The notes under the pieces are model-generated. The model was given only the letters and a program-made list of their open reading frames with translations, had not been told where the DNA came from and searched no databases. Of a stretch of DNA of 64,000 nt, positions 42,646 through 52,836 are shown piece after piece. Each line of letters starts with the position of its first letter. The stretch's first letter is position 1. Source of the stretch: an uncultured Clostridia bacterium (GTDB taxonomy: Bacteria; Bacillota; Clostridia; Christensenellales; Borkfalkiaceae); NCBI GenBank assembly GCA_944341895.1, contig CALVMB010000003.1, positions 37,638-101,637 of the forward strand, in the 5' to 3' direction. The translations under genes were made by a program, and so were the position numbers.

Positions 42646-44649
42646 TTATTGCAAAAATCCGTCAATAAAGGACGACATCGTTTGGCTTTCGCTGAAATAA
42701 TTGATCTCCCACTTGTCAACGAACGCACGATAATCGTTCTTATATCCGTTTAGCGTCTGTGTATCGAACGTACTGCTGTAATGCAGGATAAGAAAATACA
42801 GCGGAGAAACAAGTTCCAATTCAATGTTGTTCGCCGCCGTCATTTCGCCCTTCTCCAAAAGCCTGACTCGTGCAGCATACATCCGCTCCGTCATTCCGTA
42901 AACGAATGCCCTCGGCCAGAACTTTGCACTGTTGTCGCCGCCTGTCCCTATCCCTCCTGAATAATTAAGCTCTTTGACCTGGTAGTTATTGTACAGAAGA
43001 TAGGAACGGAAAATATCATACATTTCCCCGCCCTCGCTGCCGTACATACCGTTAAAGAATTTTTCGGTGAGTTCCGCAACGTCTGCATAGCAGTTCCAGC
43101 CGAGTTTGGCATTGAGGTATCCGCCCAAAACCGCCCAAGCTGTACTGTTTCGATTGAAATACTGCGCCTGATTGTAGTGGTAATAGACTTTCTCTTCATA
43201 TGCAATCTGGTACAGCCTTTGCAGATAGTTATACGAATAGAACGGCAGCATGGAGTTACTGAAAACAGTGTCGTACGTCCAGAAAAACAGCGTTTCGGAA
43301 AGTTCGCCCCAATCCGTAAGAGTGACATATTCACCGTTTTCATCAAACGTTCTGCCCGTATAGCGAGCAAAGAACGGTGCGAAAAAAGGAGCCACCTGCG
43401 GATGCAGTTTCATATCTTCAGAAAAAACTTTGTTTCCGTTTGCGTCTGTGGTATACGGCGCCTGCTCGGTGGCACGGTACACGAGAGTGGTCAGGATAAA
43501 CCTGTCCGCTAAACCCCGCATATGTTCGGCATGTGCCTGCTCTGCTTCGGTCGCATTTTCCTCCGCCTGCGTATTTGCAAACTTGGCTTTAAGGCATTCC
43601 GCCAGGTCATTGATGAACAGGATGAGCGTAGCCGACTGTGCGCCGTACTCATCTATGACCGCTTTGCATGCATCGCAGGTACACCAGGAGGTGCCGTCCT
43701 GATCTTCCAACGAAAAACTTGCCACATAATACGACTCTGTTTCATCTGCATCGAAATTATCATACAACGCCTGAGCCGCTGTTTCCACGAGCTGGTCGTA
43801 TTCGCCGCCCTCTTCATAATCGCCGTGCGCGGTAAAGCAAAGCTGTGTTGCTATACCGTCCGCAAACCATTCGCCATGATCTTCGCCATACACCGCCTCG
43901 GGGATATACAGCAAGCTGGTATGGGTACTTGACGTCTTTCCGTTGTATGTGACGGGCAGTTGGAAATCGTGCCTGTACACCGTACGGTAGCGGTACTGTG
44001 TTTCTATATTGTAGTTGGAGGCATACCCGTAACCGCTTGCGCGCACCGGGATATCGGGGCGCTCGACGATGTGGTAATCGTACAGGGGCAATTCCGACAC
44101 CTTATCCAAATCATAGCTGTCCTCAAAGTAATAATCAAAGTGCAATGTATGTTCGAGGAACCCGTAAACGCCGTTGAGCGTACCTTTATCCTCTGCGCCG
44201 AGGATATACACGTTGCTGCCCTCGGTTTCGATGACGAACCCCTGCGCGTCAACCGTAGCGTAATCGACAGAAATGCCCGCAGCCTCGGCTGCCGCCGTTT
44301 CCCCGACGGAGATATATTTGCCGCTTGCACTATATGCGGTATCTTCCACGATCTCAAATGCCGCGTCTGTCGCTTCGCCGAGGAACAGCTGCAATTCGCG
44401 CGCAGCCACATTCACAAGACTGGAATAAGAAAGCCCCGACGGAATGAGTATTTTATATTCGGTAGTGCCGTTTTGTGCAACCGTTTCCGTCGTTTCGGTC
44501 ATTTCGATCACATGGTTTGCAGCATTGGGAAGCGTTTCGTCCGTCGTAGTGCCGCCGTTCTGTCCTTGTTTGTTATTGTCTGCGCAACCCGCCAGTGCAA
44601 GCCCCACAAAGCATACCGCCGCCAACAGAAGCGCTGTTAATTTCTTCAT
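42646..44649 (-). CDS. DUF4838-type surface lipoprotein, putative glycosidase
   Basis: A 667-residue lipoprotein with lipobox LALAGC (Cys22). After a linker it has a beta/alpha domain (ELQLFLGEATDAAFEIVED) like the N-terminal domain of GH20/GH67-type enzymes, then a barrel with TVYRHDFQLPVTYNG, LCFTAHGDYEEGG, SLEDQDGTSWCTCDACK and FILTTLVYRATEQAPY. This pattern fits DUF4838 proteins, which are found in glycan loci and are suspected glycosidases. The cluster CTCDAC is noteworthy. It lies 12 bases after the preceding gene. Confidence 0.8.
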   Translation of the reverse strand: MKKLTALLLAAVCFVGLALAGCADNNKQGQNGGTTTDETLPNAANHVIEMTETTETVAQNGTTEYKILIPSGLSYSSLVNVAARELQLFLGEATDAAFEIVEDTAYSASGKYISVGETAAAEAAGISVDYATVDAQGFVIETEGSNVYILGAEDKGTLNGVYGFLEHTLHFDYYFEDSYDLDKVSELPLYDYHIVERPDIPVRASGYGYASNYNIETQYRYRTVYRHDFQLPVTYNGKTSSTHTSLLYIPEAVYGEDHGEWFADGIATQLCFTAHGDYEEGGEYDQLVETAAQALYDNFDADETESYYVASFSLEDQDGTSWCTCDACKAVIDEYGAQSATLILFINDLAECLKAKFANTQAEENATEAEQAHAEHMRGLADRFILTTLVYRATEQAPYTTDANGNKVFSEDMKLHPQVAPFFAPFFARYTGRTFDENGEYVTLTDWGELSETLFFWTYDTVFSNSMLPFYSYNYLQRLYQIAYEEKVYYHYNQAQYFNRNSTAWAVLGGYLNAKLGWNCYADVAELTEKFFNGMYGSEGGEMYDIFRSYLLYNNYQVKELNYSGGIGTGGDNSAKFWPRAFVYGMTERMYAARVRLLEKGEMTAANNIELELVSPLYFLILHYSSTFDTQTLNGYKNDYRAFVDKWEINYFSESQTMSSFIDGFLQ

Positions 44650-44661
44650 CTTCTTTCCTCC

Positions 44662-47600
44662 TTACGAAACGACGATGTCATAGTGCGCAAAGGTGCAGTT
44701 GCCCGCTTCGTCGGTAACAAAGTACCAAACGCTATACGTACCCGCCGTTTCGGGAACGAAACTTTCGCCTTCGAGCTCCGTAAACACATTCTGCGGAGAG
44801 CAAACGTAGATACGCACCGTGCAGTTTTCTGCTGCACTCACGTTGTCGGTCACCGTAATTTCGGCAATATTGATGCTCTCGTTCACGTTCGCCTCCCCTG
44901 CATGGCTGCCGAACGCGACCGTAGGACTGTCTGTATCGACCACGTTAATCGCATACAAATACGTTGACCTGTTGCCGACGGAATCGGATACAACATAACT
45001 TATCGCATAGGCGCCGTAGTCGGAAAGGCGGATCGTATATTCGCGCTCCACATCGGAAACGTTCTGCAATACAGTACCGTCGACCGAAGTAATATATTTT
45101 CCGTTCAGCGTAACGCTCATGGAAACGGTAATATCCGGGTCGAGCACATCTGCCGCATAGAACGGGGCAAGCGCATACTCGCTGCCGATCTTCTGATACC
45201 CCTCGGAAACGGGGGTATTGAACTGCGGCGCGGTCACATCCTGCGCGGTGCCGTTCGGCATGATATACCCGATCGTCTGGTTATTCACACGGGAAATCGT
45301 GATCTTCGGCGTTCCGGTAACGCCGTTGAAAGAGATACTTAACCATGCGCGCATGGAAGGGAAACCTTCCCAACCGTCGCCGACGGAATAATAATTCGCG
45401 CCGCCGTCGATACTTGTGCCGAGCGATTCGTCGCTGTATGCGAACGAGATAGTGCTGCCGTAAAACTTAGCCGTAAACACGTTGCGCGCCCCGTTGCTCT
45501 CCATTACAATGCTGCCGTCGCTCTGCGCCGACAAGACCGTTGTCAGAACGACACTCGGATCGTCCTTGTCCGTGAGCGTAATCGTAATAGAATCAAACTC
45601 CGCATCCGCAGGTACGGTGAACGTAAGCCCGAAGCCATACATCATCAATGCGTTGATAAAATCAAGGCTGTATAAACCGCTCTGTTCCGCGACCGTATAG
45701 GATACCTGCGCTTGTTCGACAGCCGCATCCGAGAAGCCCGTGAAATACTTATAGATATTGACGCCGCTTGCGCCATAGCCGACATCCTGCACAGGTACTC
45801 TGTACTGTTTTACGGTGTTCCCGAGAACATAGGTGAACCAGCATTCCGTCCAATCTTCGGAAACGGTGACCAAATTTCCCGTAACAGGCGAAGCGCCGCT
45901 GTATTCTTTCGTTTCAGTGACGTAAAGCGTAGCGGGCGTTTCCTGCGCCGTGCCGTTTTCAAACGTGTACCCGCACAACTCGGAGAGCGTGTACTGCGCA
46001 CCCTTGATGATGTAGCGGGGCAGCTGCGGCTCGACAAGCAGAATCGGGTCGCCGTCCGCGCTCACTTCCACGTCAAACTCGTCCGTATATTCGTTCGTAT
46101 AATCGCGGTACTCCAAAGTGAACGTATATGTTCCCGACACCATCGGGCGGTACATTACTTTATCCGTTGCGTTCTCTGCCGAAATTTCGGCGACCGTTTC
46201 ACTCTCGTCTCCGAAAGAAACGCGGAGAGTAAGATACCAGTTGCCGTTCGCGTTATCGACAGCGAATGTTCCAAAATCCATCTCCTGCCCCACTGCAAGC
46301 GATGAAGGCTTTGTGTACGATACCTTCATATCCGTTTCCGGTGTTCGCTCTTTCGCCTCAAAAGTGTACGTTTTTTCCGCAATGTTCCCGGAATAGTCCT
46401 CAGCGGTATAAACGATCGTATATTCACGGACTTGTATAGGCGTAAAACTGCCGTTTTCCACCGCTACGAGCGCCTGTGTACTCGTGCCGTAAGCGGTATA
46501 GACTCTGACCGCAACGGGGCACTCGCCGGCATAGCTGTCGAGCGCGGTCGCAGAAGGAACGGCAAACGGCTTGCCGATCACGGCGTAATCAGCAGCTGCA
46601 AGATCGGAATCGTCCACAGTGATCACGGGTGCTTCGGTATCGGCGATCGTTCCGTTTTCCGCAAGCGACATTCCCGCAAGATGCGTGAACAGCATACGGC
46701 AATGCGACTGTGAATAACTGCCCGCCGAAACGGATACATAGCATTCCCCCGTCGTAAAGCCCTGCCAGAGTGTTGACTGCAAATTCGGATCGTCGAGGTC
46801 GTTGGCAAGGTTCACGCCCTGCTGTATATTCTCACCGTAATAAAAGCGCTTAGTTTCATAGTCAAAACGGCAAATAATATCCGTCGTTCCGACATCCTCC
46901 GCATTTAATGTAATAGTAAGAGGATTATACCCCTGCATGGAAGCAGCCGCCTTTCCTCCGTACCCGTCGTTTTGGTGGCGTTTGTAACTTTTGCCGTCAT
47001 AGGTAAAGTCGCCGTTGCCCGCGGGCATATATTCCAGTCCCTGTTTCCCCTGCCCCGATGCATAGAACATTGCAAACACGCGGCAGGTTTCCGTCGTGTT
47101 CCCGTCCGGCGAATAGCGAAGTTCGACGGTGAGGGTGTTGCTGCTGTCATGCACGTCGGTGAACGTAATGTACACAAACTGTGCGTCTGCCGTACCCAGC
47201 GCATGCGGTAGGAAAGATACACGGAAAAGGTCGTCCTCCGCCATATAATCGCTCAGGTCGATGACGGTATTCGCGTATACTGTTTCGTTCTCGGCAATGT
47301 CGACGACCATGCCGCTCCTGCCTTCCGCAGGATACTCCGTCAGCGAGGAAACCGCACCGAACCCGATTTCGGTCTGCTCTCCGGAAGCCGTATATAAATA
47401 TTGTTTGACCGTGAACGGCTCTTTGTACTGCGAATCGGTTTCTCCGTTTTTCGCCGTATAAAGTAATGTATAGCTGCCGAAATCCGTAAGCGTTACGGAA
47501 TTGCCCGCATACATACGGCCGTCGGGGGCGATGAGAGCAACGTCCGTTTCATACGTTTCGTTTCCCTCTTTGATCTGCGCCTTCGGCAAAGCAATTGTCT

Positions 47601-47778
47601 CGCCGACAAAATGCTCACTTTCCAAAAACGCCGTCAGTTCTTCGCTCCCGCATTCCGCGCGCACGGTTTTCTGCGCCGAAAGCGCAAACCCCAGCACGAG
47701 CGCCGCGCACAGGCAAACCATGACGAACATAAGCGGGAGCGTTATCCCGTATTTTGTCCGTCCAATCTTTTTCATCAT
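44662..47778 (-). CDS. Large secreted surface protein with Ig/cadherin-like domains
   Basis: A 1038-residue exported protein. The signal peptide is long (residues 1-40, hydrophobic VMVCLCAALVLGFALSA, likely cut after VRA). Beta-sandwich domains follow, with a repeated theme of YTIVYTAEDYSGNIAEKTY, YAISYVVSDSVGNRSTYLY and YSVWYFVTDEAGNCTFAHY, typical of DUF5011/HYR-like Ig folds; a lectin-like segment (VYITFTDVHDSSNTLTVELR) lies between. No C-terminal sorting signal is seen. It starts inside an ATGA overlap with the ABC permease gene, so it is coupled to the importer and probably presents or captures glycan for it. Confidence 0.8.
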   Translation of the reverse strand: MMKKIGRTKYGITLPLMFVMVCLCAALVLGFALSAQKTVRAECGSEELTAFLESEHFVGETIALPKAQIKEGNETYETDVALIAPDGRMYAGNSVTLTDFGSYTLLYTAKNGETDSQYKEPFTVKQYLYTASGEQTEIGFGAVSSLTEYPAEGRSGMVVDIAENETVYANTVIDLSDYMAEDDLFRVSFLPHALGTADAQFVYITFTDVHDSSNTLTVELRYSPDGNTTETCRVFAMFYASGQGKQGLEYMPAGNGDFTYDGKSYKRHQNDGYGGKAAASMQGYNPLTITLNAEDVGTTDIICRFDYETKRFYYGENIQQGVNLANDLDDPNLQSTLWQGFTTGECYVSVSAGSYSQSHCRMLFTHLAGMSLAENGTIADTEAPVITVDDSDLAAADYAVIGKPFAVPSATALDSYAGECPVAVRVYTAYGTSTQALVAVENGSFTPIQVREYTIVYTAEDYSGNIAEKTYTFEAKERTPETDMKVSYTKPSSLAVGQEMDFGTFAVDNANGNWYLTLRVSFGDESETVAEISAENATDKVMYRPMVSGTYTFTLEYRDYTNEYTDEFDVEVSADGDPILLVEPQLPRYIIKGAQYTLSELCGYTFENGTAQETPATLYVTETKEYSGASPVTGNLVTVSEDWTECWFTYVLGNTVKQYRVPVQDVGYGASGVNIYKYFTGFSDAAVEQAQVSYTVAEQSGLYSLDFINALMMYGFGLTFTVPADAEFDSITITLTDKDDPSVVLTTVLSAQSDGSIVMESNGARNVFTAKFYGSTISFAYSDESLGTSIDGGANYYSVGDGWEGFPSMRAWLSISFNGVTGTPKITISRVNNQTIGYIMPNGTAQDVTAPQFNTPVSEGYQKIGSEYALAPFYAADVLDPDITVSMSVTLNGKYITSVDGTVLQNVSDVEREYTIRLSDYGAYAISYVVSDSVGNRSTYLYAINVVDTDSPTVAFGSHAGEANVNESINIAEITVTDNVSAAENCTVRIYVCSPQNVFTELEGESFVPETAGTYSVWYFVTDEAGNCTFAHYDIVVS

Positions 47779-48698
47779 TCCTTAATTCCTCCCAGAGATA
47801 CTTTATTCATAATGCGGCCTTTGAAAATAATAAATACAATAAGAATAGGGATGACCATAATGATGCAGGATGTGATGCGCACCGTCGTATGCGAAAACTC
47901 CTGCGTCGGTGAAGTTGACAGCCACTGAATGCCGTTTGAAAGCGTAGGATGATTGGGAATGTACAGGAGCGGCGTTCTGTAATCGTTCCAATACATAATC
48001 AGGTTCAGCAAAAAAATCGTGAAGAACATATTCGCTACCATAGGCAGGATGATATGGATCAGGATGCCGAACTCGCCCGCGCCGTCAACGTAAGCCGCGC
48101 CAGCATAGTCGTCGGGCAAACTGCGGAACGTTGCATAAAAAACAAGAAAATATGCACCGAGAAAGTTGAACTTCAATACAAACATGCCGATCATACTGTC
48201 ATACAGTCCGATATTCTGCAACATCTGTATCGTGCTGATATCCGTGCCGACGACGGGAATAGTCATGGTAATGATGACAACCCAGTAAATGACGCTGCTG
48301 AATTTGAAACGAAATTTTGCCGCAAGATACGCCACTATACACTGCACCGCCGTCTGAATGAACGCGCAACCGACGGCATACAGCAGGGAATTGAGGATCA
48401 TATCTTCCAGATAGAATGTGGTGCCGTTAAGTTTAACACGGAAATTTTCGAATACAAAAATGAAATTTTCGAACGTCCACTGCTCCGGTAAGCCTACAAT
48501 GTTCCCGATCGTATCGAATTCCAAAATGCTCTTAAACGACGTCATGAACCCCCACAAATAGACAATGATAAACGATAACGTCAAGAGCGCGAGAAAAGCG
48601 AACACGATCCAAGAAAAAACATTCATTTTTTCTGCAGCTTTTATTTTCCGCCGCAGCCAGCTGCGCAATTTACTTTCTTTGGCAAAAATGTTATTCAT
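47775..48698 (-). CDS. Sugar ABC transporter permease, MalG-like (CUT1)
   Basis: A 307-residue inner permease with six expected membrane helices. The cytoplasmic EAA-type loop that contacts the ATPase is DDYAGAAYVDGAGEFGILIHIILP (spread over about residues 199-222). A conserved N-terminal segment VYLWGFMTSFKS follows the first helix. It overlaps the 1038-residue surface protein gene by four bases and lies nine bases after the partner permease. No ATPase gene is in the cluster, as is usual for CUT1 systems that share an MsmK/MalK-type ATPase. Confidence 0.93.
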   Translation of the reverse strand: MNNIFAKESKLRSWLRRKIKAAEKMNVFSWIVFAFLALLTLSFIIVYLWGFMTSFKSILEFDTIGNIVGLPEQWTFENFIFVFENFRVKLNGTTFYLEDMILNSLLYAVGCAFIQTAVQCIVAYLAAKFRFKFSSVIYWVVIITMTIPVVGTDISTIQMLQNIGLYDSMIGMFVLKFNFLGAYFLVFYATFRSLPDDYAGAAYVDGAGEFGILIHIILPMVANMFFTIFLLNLIMYWNDYRTPLLYIPNHPTLSNGIQWLSTSPTQEFSHTTVRITSCIIMVIPILIVFIIFKGRIMNKVSLGGIKE

Positions 48699-48707
48699 GC
48701 CGCTACC

Positions 48708-49658
48708 TCACTCAAACCGTTCGCCGATCTTGTTCATTACTTTGCGGAAACCTATTGTCAGCGGAATGGTGACCGCGGAAACGACTAAACCGAAAGCGGC
48801 AAGATACGGGTATTCGCTCAGCCCGCTGTTGCCCGCTTCCTGCGTATTCAAATACAGATAATACCCGATCGTATATAATTTCCGTTCCGCCGAAGCCCCG
48901 TAAAAACTGAACAAGTACATCTGATTCGTAAAGATATTCGCCACGTTCACAACCGCCAATGTCACAATCGTAGGATACATCATCGGCAAAACGATCGAAA
49001 AGAATTCACGCAAAGGACGAACGCCGTCCAACTTTGCCGCTTCTAAAACGGATTCGGATACGCCCGACATCGTTCCGTTAAAAATCAGGATATTGGCGCC
49101 GAATCCGATCCAGACAGAATAAACCAACAACGAAATGAGGCGCACGTTGAGATCGGATGAATAAACAAAACCCGATACTGCCTCTCCGCCTATCATTTCA
49201 ATAAAGGCGGGAATGTTGTTTTCCGTAAAATATTTGAACAACGATACAACAACAATCTCCGATATGATCGACGGAAGAAACAAAAACAACTGAAACAGTT
49301 TTCCGAACCGCCACTTTTTCATTATGTAATAAGAAAACAGCAGACTGCCGAAAAAGCCGATCCATCCGACAAGAAACGCCAAAACCGAGTTCCATATCGC
49401 ATTTACAAGATAGTTTTCCGTCGCAAAATTGTGAAAAACCTGCCCGAAATTTTCAAATCCTGTAAAAACATATGAATAAAGCCCGCTTTGTCCATCGGTC
49501 AGCGTATAAGACTTGAAGGCAAGCAAGATCGAGTTGATGTGCACGCCTAAATAAAAGATACAAAACTGCAACACGGGCAACGCGATCAACGCAATATAAA
49601 ATATCTTCCTTTTTCTGTTAAATGTAGCGAGAGATTTTCCTTTTTTTATTATTTCCAT
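48708..49658 (-). CDS. Sugar ABC transporter permease, MalF-like (CUT1)
   Basis: A 316-residue permease, partner of the MalG-like protein. It has six expected helices and the EAA loop SESVLEAAKLDGVRPLREFF (about residues 205-224). It lies between the binding-protein gene and the second permease. Typical of importers for oligosaccharides and glycosides such as rhamno-oligosaccharides in loci with GH78 genes. Substrate is inferred from context only. Confidence 0.93.
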   Translation of the reverse strand: MEIIKKGKSLATFNRKRKIFYIALIALPVLQFCIFYLGVHINSILLAFKSYTLTDGQSGLYSYVFTGFENFGQVFHNFATENYLVNAIWNSVLAFLVGWIGFFGSLLFSYYIMKKWRFGKLFQLFLFLPSIISEIVVVSLFKYFTENNIPAFIEMIGGEAVSGFVYSSDLNVRLISLLVYSVWIGFGANILIFNGTMSGVSESVLEAAKLDGVRPLREFFSIVLPMMYPTIVTLAVVNVANIFTNQMYLFSFYGASAERKLYTIGYYLYLNTQEAGNSGLSEYPYLAAFGLVVSAVTIPLTIGFRKVMNKIGERFE

Positions 49659-49707
49659 AACTTACCCCCAAGTCTTAAACGTATCGCCGACCTTTACAAA
49701 ACGTTGA

Positions 49708-51378
49708 TCACGAAATATACGCAGAATAATCTTCCTTCCACGTGTTCTCTGTCCAGTTCCAGCAACCTACAAAATACTTCGCAGCCGTAAGTCCGCCGTT
49801 CTCATCGGTGAGCGCCGTCCACGGATAGGTGTAATCGCCGTACGCGAGAAGATTTAAATGGTTAAAATCCGACATGTTTTCATAATACAATTTATTTGCG
49901 GAGATTTGCGAAACAACGTTGCCGCTATCGTGCATGCTCCACACGTCCTGTGAAAACGTCGTCATGTTCTGCAAAGTAGTGTCCGAAACTTTATAAATCA
50001 TCGCGCGCGCCGTACCCGTCGTTTCGGTAAATTTCTCCAGATTTTCTGCGGAATAGCAGAACTTCAAAAAGGCTTTCGCCGCATCTATCTTTTCGGGATC
50101 GATTTTTGCTTTGATAAAACCGTACGCACTATATATATCAAGCGCAGTGCCGGAGGCGCCATGTGTATTCGTATCGTTTTCGTCGATCTTCGCAGGGATA
50201 GGCATGATACCGAAGTGGCGGTTTTCTTTCTTAGCCTGATCCAGATAGAGCTGTTCGCTGCGCGTGAACGTGCCGTTATTGGTCGCTTCGTTTTCCCACC
50301 AGTTGCCGTCCATCAGCATGGCGATCGGAGCATTTTTGAATTTTGAGTTGACAAAATTCTCCTGCGAAGCCAAATGCGATGTCGTACCTTTAAGGCCTTC
50401 CTTATCGAAATATCCTCCTTCATAGAGCTTTTCCAAAAAGGCGAGTCCGTACAATTTGCCGGGCGTACGCTGCAACAGATAACCATTCGCATTTGTGATA
50501 TTATCCGCCGTTTCCGTTTCATAGGTATAGCCGAGTCCGGAAGAATCATCCGCTTTAACGCTATTATCCACAATATACTCAACATCCTCCGCTGCAAACG
50601 TATAGCGTGCTTCCGTGATCGTCTTTCCGTCATAAGCGGCAGCGGCACTGCTTACAAAGTTCGCCGAATATTTCGGGGCATGTTCCCCCGTCAATGTGAC
50701 CGGCGTTATGGTTTTGACCGTTTTCATATACTCGCAAAGGTCGAAAAATTCTTCCATCGTGGCGGGCAACCCATCGTCATACGAAGGTTTCACCCCGTCA
50801 GGTCCTGCAGACAGATTGCCGCTCGCGTTAGTATAACTTCCGTCCTCGGCAATATACAGGCGCAGGGCGTTGAACAAGTCTTTATCGTACACAAGCCCGG
50901 CAAAGGTTTCATAGTGCGGAAGCGCATAATATTTGCCGTTGTACAGCAAGCCTGTTTCCTGCGTATCTTTCAAGCTGACACCTTCCTGCGCGCACACCTC
51001 TTGCACAACGTCGGAGATATCCAAAAAATCGCCATTCCTTACGTTGTCGTAATACGAAACCTCTTCGGTAAAGAAAATTTCGTTGGGAGACGTGTTAAAA
51101 TTCAACATATATCCCTTATCTCTGTTCGGATCGATAAAAATCTGTACGCCCGTTTTGCCGTTTTCAAACGTATGATCCGCATATTCCTCTTCGAATGCGT
51201 CTGCCGCATCATACAGCCACTGCGTTCCGAACCCGCCGTCGTAGTTGGATACGTACAACTGTATCATGTCGGGGTTGACCGCCTCTTCACCGTCATCACG
51301 GTTGCACGCCGTCACGCCAAAGGCGACGGATGCAGCCATAAGTACTGCCATGCAAGTTACCCCAATACGTTTTAACAT
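49708..51378 (-). CDS. Sugar ABC transporter substrate-binding lipoprotein
   Basis: A 556-residue extracytoplasmic binding lipoprotein with lipobox VTAC (Cys25). Family 1 binding-protein features include IQLYVSNYDGGFGTQWLYDAA, YNGKYYALPHYETFAGLVYD, and PIAMLMDGNWWENEA, and a C-terminal ENTWKEDY. It is larger than classical family 1 members (about 420-450), in the range of Clostridia proteins binding large glycans. AGGAGG lies before ATG 51378, and an AT-rich spacer of 111 bases upstream may hold an internal promoter. Confidence 0.9.
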   Translation of the reverse strand: MLKRIGVTCMAVLMAASVAFGVTACNRDDGEEAVNPDMIQLYVSNYDGGFGTQWLYDAADAFEEEYADHTFENGKTGVQIFIDPNRDKGYMLNFNTSPNEIFFTEEVSYYDNVRNGDFLDISDVVQEVCAQEGVSLKDTQETGLLYNGKYYALPHYETFAGLVYDKDLFNALRLYIAEDGSYTNASGNLSAGPDGVKPSYDDGLPATMEEFFDLCEYMKTVKTITPVTLTGEHAPKYSANFVSSAAAAYDGKTITEARYTFAAEDVEYIVDNSVKADDSSGLGYTYETETADNITNANGYLLQRTPGKLYGLAFLEKLYEGGYFDKEGLKGTTSHLASQENFVNSKFKNAPIAMLMDGNWWENEATNNGTFTRSEQLYLDQAKKENRHFGIMPIPAKIDENDTNTHGASGTALDIYSAYGFIKAKIDPEKIDAAKAFLKFCYSAENLEKFTETTGTARAMIYKVSDTTLQNMTTFSQDVWSMHDSGNVVSQISANKLYYENMSDFNHLNLLAYGDYTYPWTALTDENGGLTAAKYFVGCWNWTENTWKEDYSAYIS

Positions 51379-51489
51379 TGAAATACCCTCCTGTTATATT
51401 TTTACAAATTGAAAACAGAGAAACATCCTTCCACACTACGAACGTGTTATTGAGAATAAGAAAAACATTTACCCGCGCCGGCGGGCGCG

Positions 51490-52770
51490 TTACAGATCGA
51501 CGGGGCTGTCGCTTTTCATCGACTCATCCGCCGCATAAACGAGCAAATGCCCCGTGATTGAATTTTCAATGGACGTATACGATACGGACGGCTTGCTGCC
51601 GAGCATGATGCCGCAAAAATCTGCGACCAATCCGCGGTCGCCGCCGAAGTGACCGCCCGTTTCACCCTTGCGGTCTTTGAAATCAAACCGCTGTTCGGTG
51701 TATGTGGACGTTTTTCTGTCATACTTGCGCAGGCAAAAGAATCCGTCCTCCACCTTTCCCTCGATCTCGCCGCGGGTACCGCTGATAAAGATGCTGCGCC
51801 CTGCCTTCATGCAGCCGAGGGTGAGCGAATGAACTGCCGTGCTGCCGTTTTTGAAACGGATCGCCACATTCTGATGGTCGGCAATGTCGCCGCCCGCTTT
51901 GTATGCGCATACCCCGTGCGGGTTGTACGTTTTCAGCGATTCGATCTTTTCTTCCATCGTCACGTCGTGGTAATCTTTGCCCGTACACTGCCATGGGTAC
52001 CACGGCAACAGGCAATTATCCAGATACATAGACTGCACGTCATAAATACACTGTTTGCGCACATCTTCGGGGCAATCTACCAAGCAGCGCGTTCCCGCGC
52101 CATTCGGTGCCTTTTCGGGAATGAAAAAATCCCTGCCGCCGTAGCTGAACACCTGCGCGGGCGGTGCGGCTGCGTTCAGCCAGCACAAAAGGTCGATATC
52201 GTGGCAGCACTTTGCCAAAAGCAAAGACGAGCCGCATTCCTTTTCGCTTTTCCACTTGCCGCGGATATACGAAACGGAAGAATGAAACGCGCCTACCCGC
52301 TCGTCGGTGCATATATTCACGATCTCGCCGATTTCGCCGCCCAAGATCAGTTCTTTGATCTTCCGGTAGAACGGCGTATAGCGCAGAACGTGGCAGGTCA
52401 TCAGCTTGCATCCGTGCGCTTTGGCAGCATCGTAGAGCAGCAGCAAGTCCTTTTTGTTGTTTACGAGCGGCTTTTCCAAAAGCATATCGTATCCCTGCTC
52501 CAAAAAGGGCACCGCCGTTTGCAAATGCAGTTTGTCCATCGTACCGTTTATGACGCAATCTGCGATTTTACCGCGCGCGAGCAGCTGGTTTTGGTCACGG
52601 AAACACATCGCTTCCGCCACCCCGAAATGCTCCCGCACATATTGCAGCCGCACCTCATCCGGATCGACGGCGGCAACGATCTCCATCTGTTCGAGTTTGT
52701 GTACGCCTTCTTCCGCATAGACGCAGGCACGATCCCCGCAGCCGACCAAAACCACTTTCAATTTTTCCAT
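51490..52770 (-). CDS. Gfo/Idh/MocA-family oxidoreductase
   Basis: A 426-residue NAD(P)-dependent sugar dehydrogenase-like protein. The Rossmann motif is KVVLVGCGDRACVYAEE, the family EKP motif is MLLEKPLVNNK, and the active-site region has HVLRYTPFYRKIKEL and the CCHDIDLLCWL block. Substrate is not known; relatives oxidise sugars or act as glycosidases in NAD-dependent ways. ATG 52770 is preferred over 52776 because GGAGG sits seven bases ahead. A weak hairpin follows the stop. Confidence 0.88.
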   Translation of the reverse strand: MEKLKVVLVGCGDRACVYAEEGVHKLEQMEIVAAVDPDEVRLQYVREHFGVAEAMCFRDQNQLLARGKIADCVINGTMDKLHLQTAVPFLEQGYDMLLEKPLVNNKKDLLLLYDAAKAHGCKLMTCHVLRYTPFYRKIKELILGGEIGEIVNICTDERVGAFHSSVSYIRGKWKSEKECGSSLLLAKCCHDIDLLCWLNAAAPPAQVFSYGGRDFFIPEKAPNGAGTRCLVDCPEDVRKQCIYDVQSMYLDNCLLPWYPWQCTGKDYHDVTMEEKIESLKTYNPHGVCAYKAGGDIADHQNVAIRFKNGSTAVHSLTLGCMKAGRSIFISGTRGEIEGKVEDGFFCLRKYDRKTSTYTEQRFDFKDRKGETGGHFGGDRGLVADFCGIMLGSKPSVSYTSIENSITGHLLVYAADESMKSDSPVDL

Positions 52771-52836
52771 CGGCATCCCTCCTTTGCTTCCACAAATTTG
52801 TTCACCGCTTCTTTGTTCGCGGAAACGGTTTTGCGC

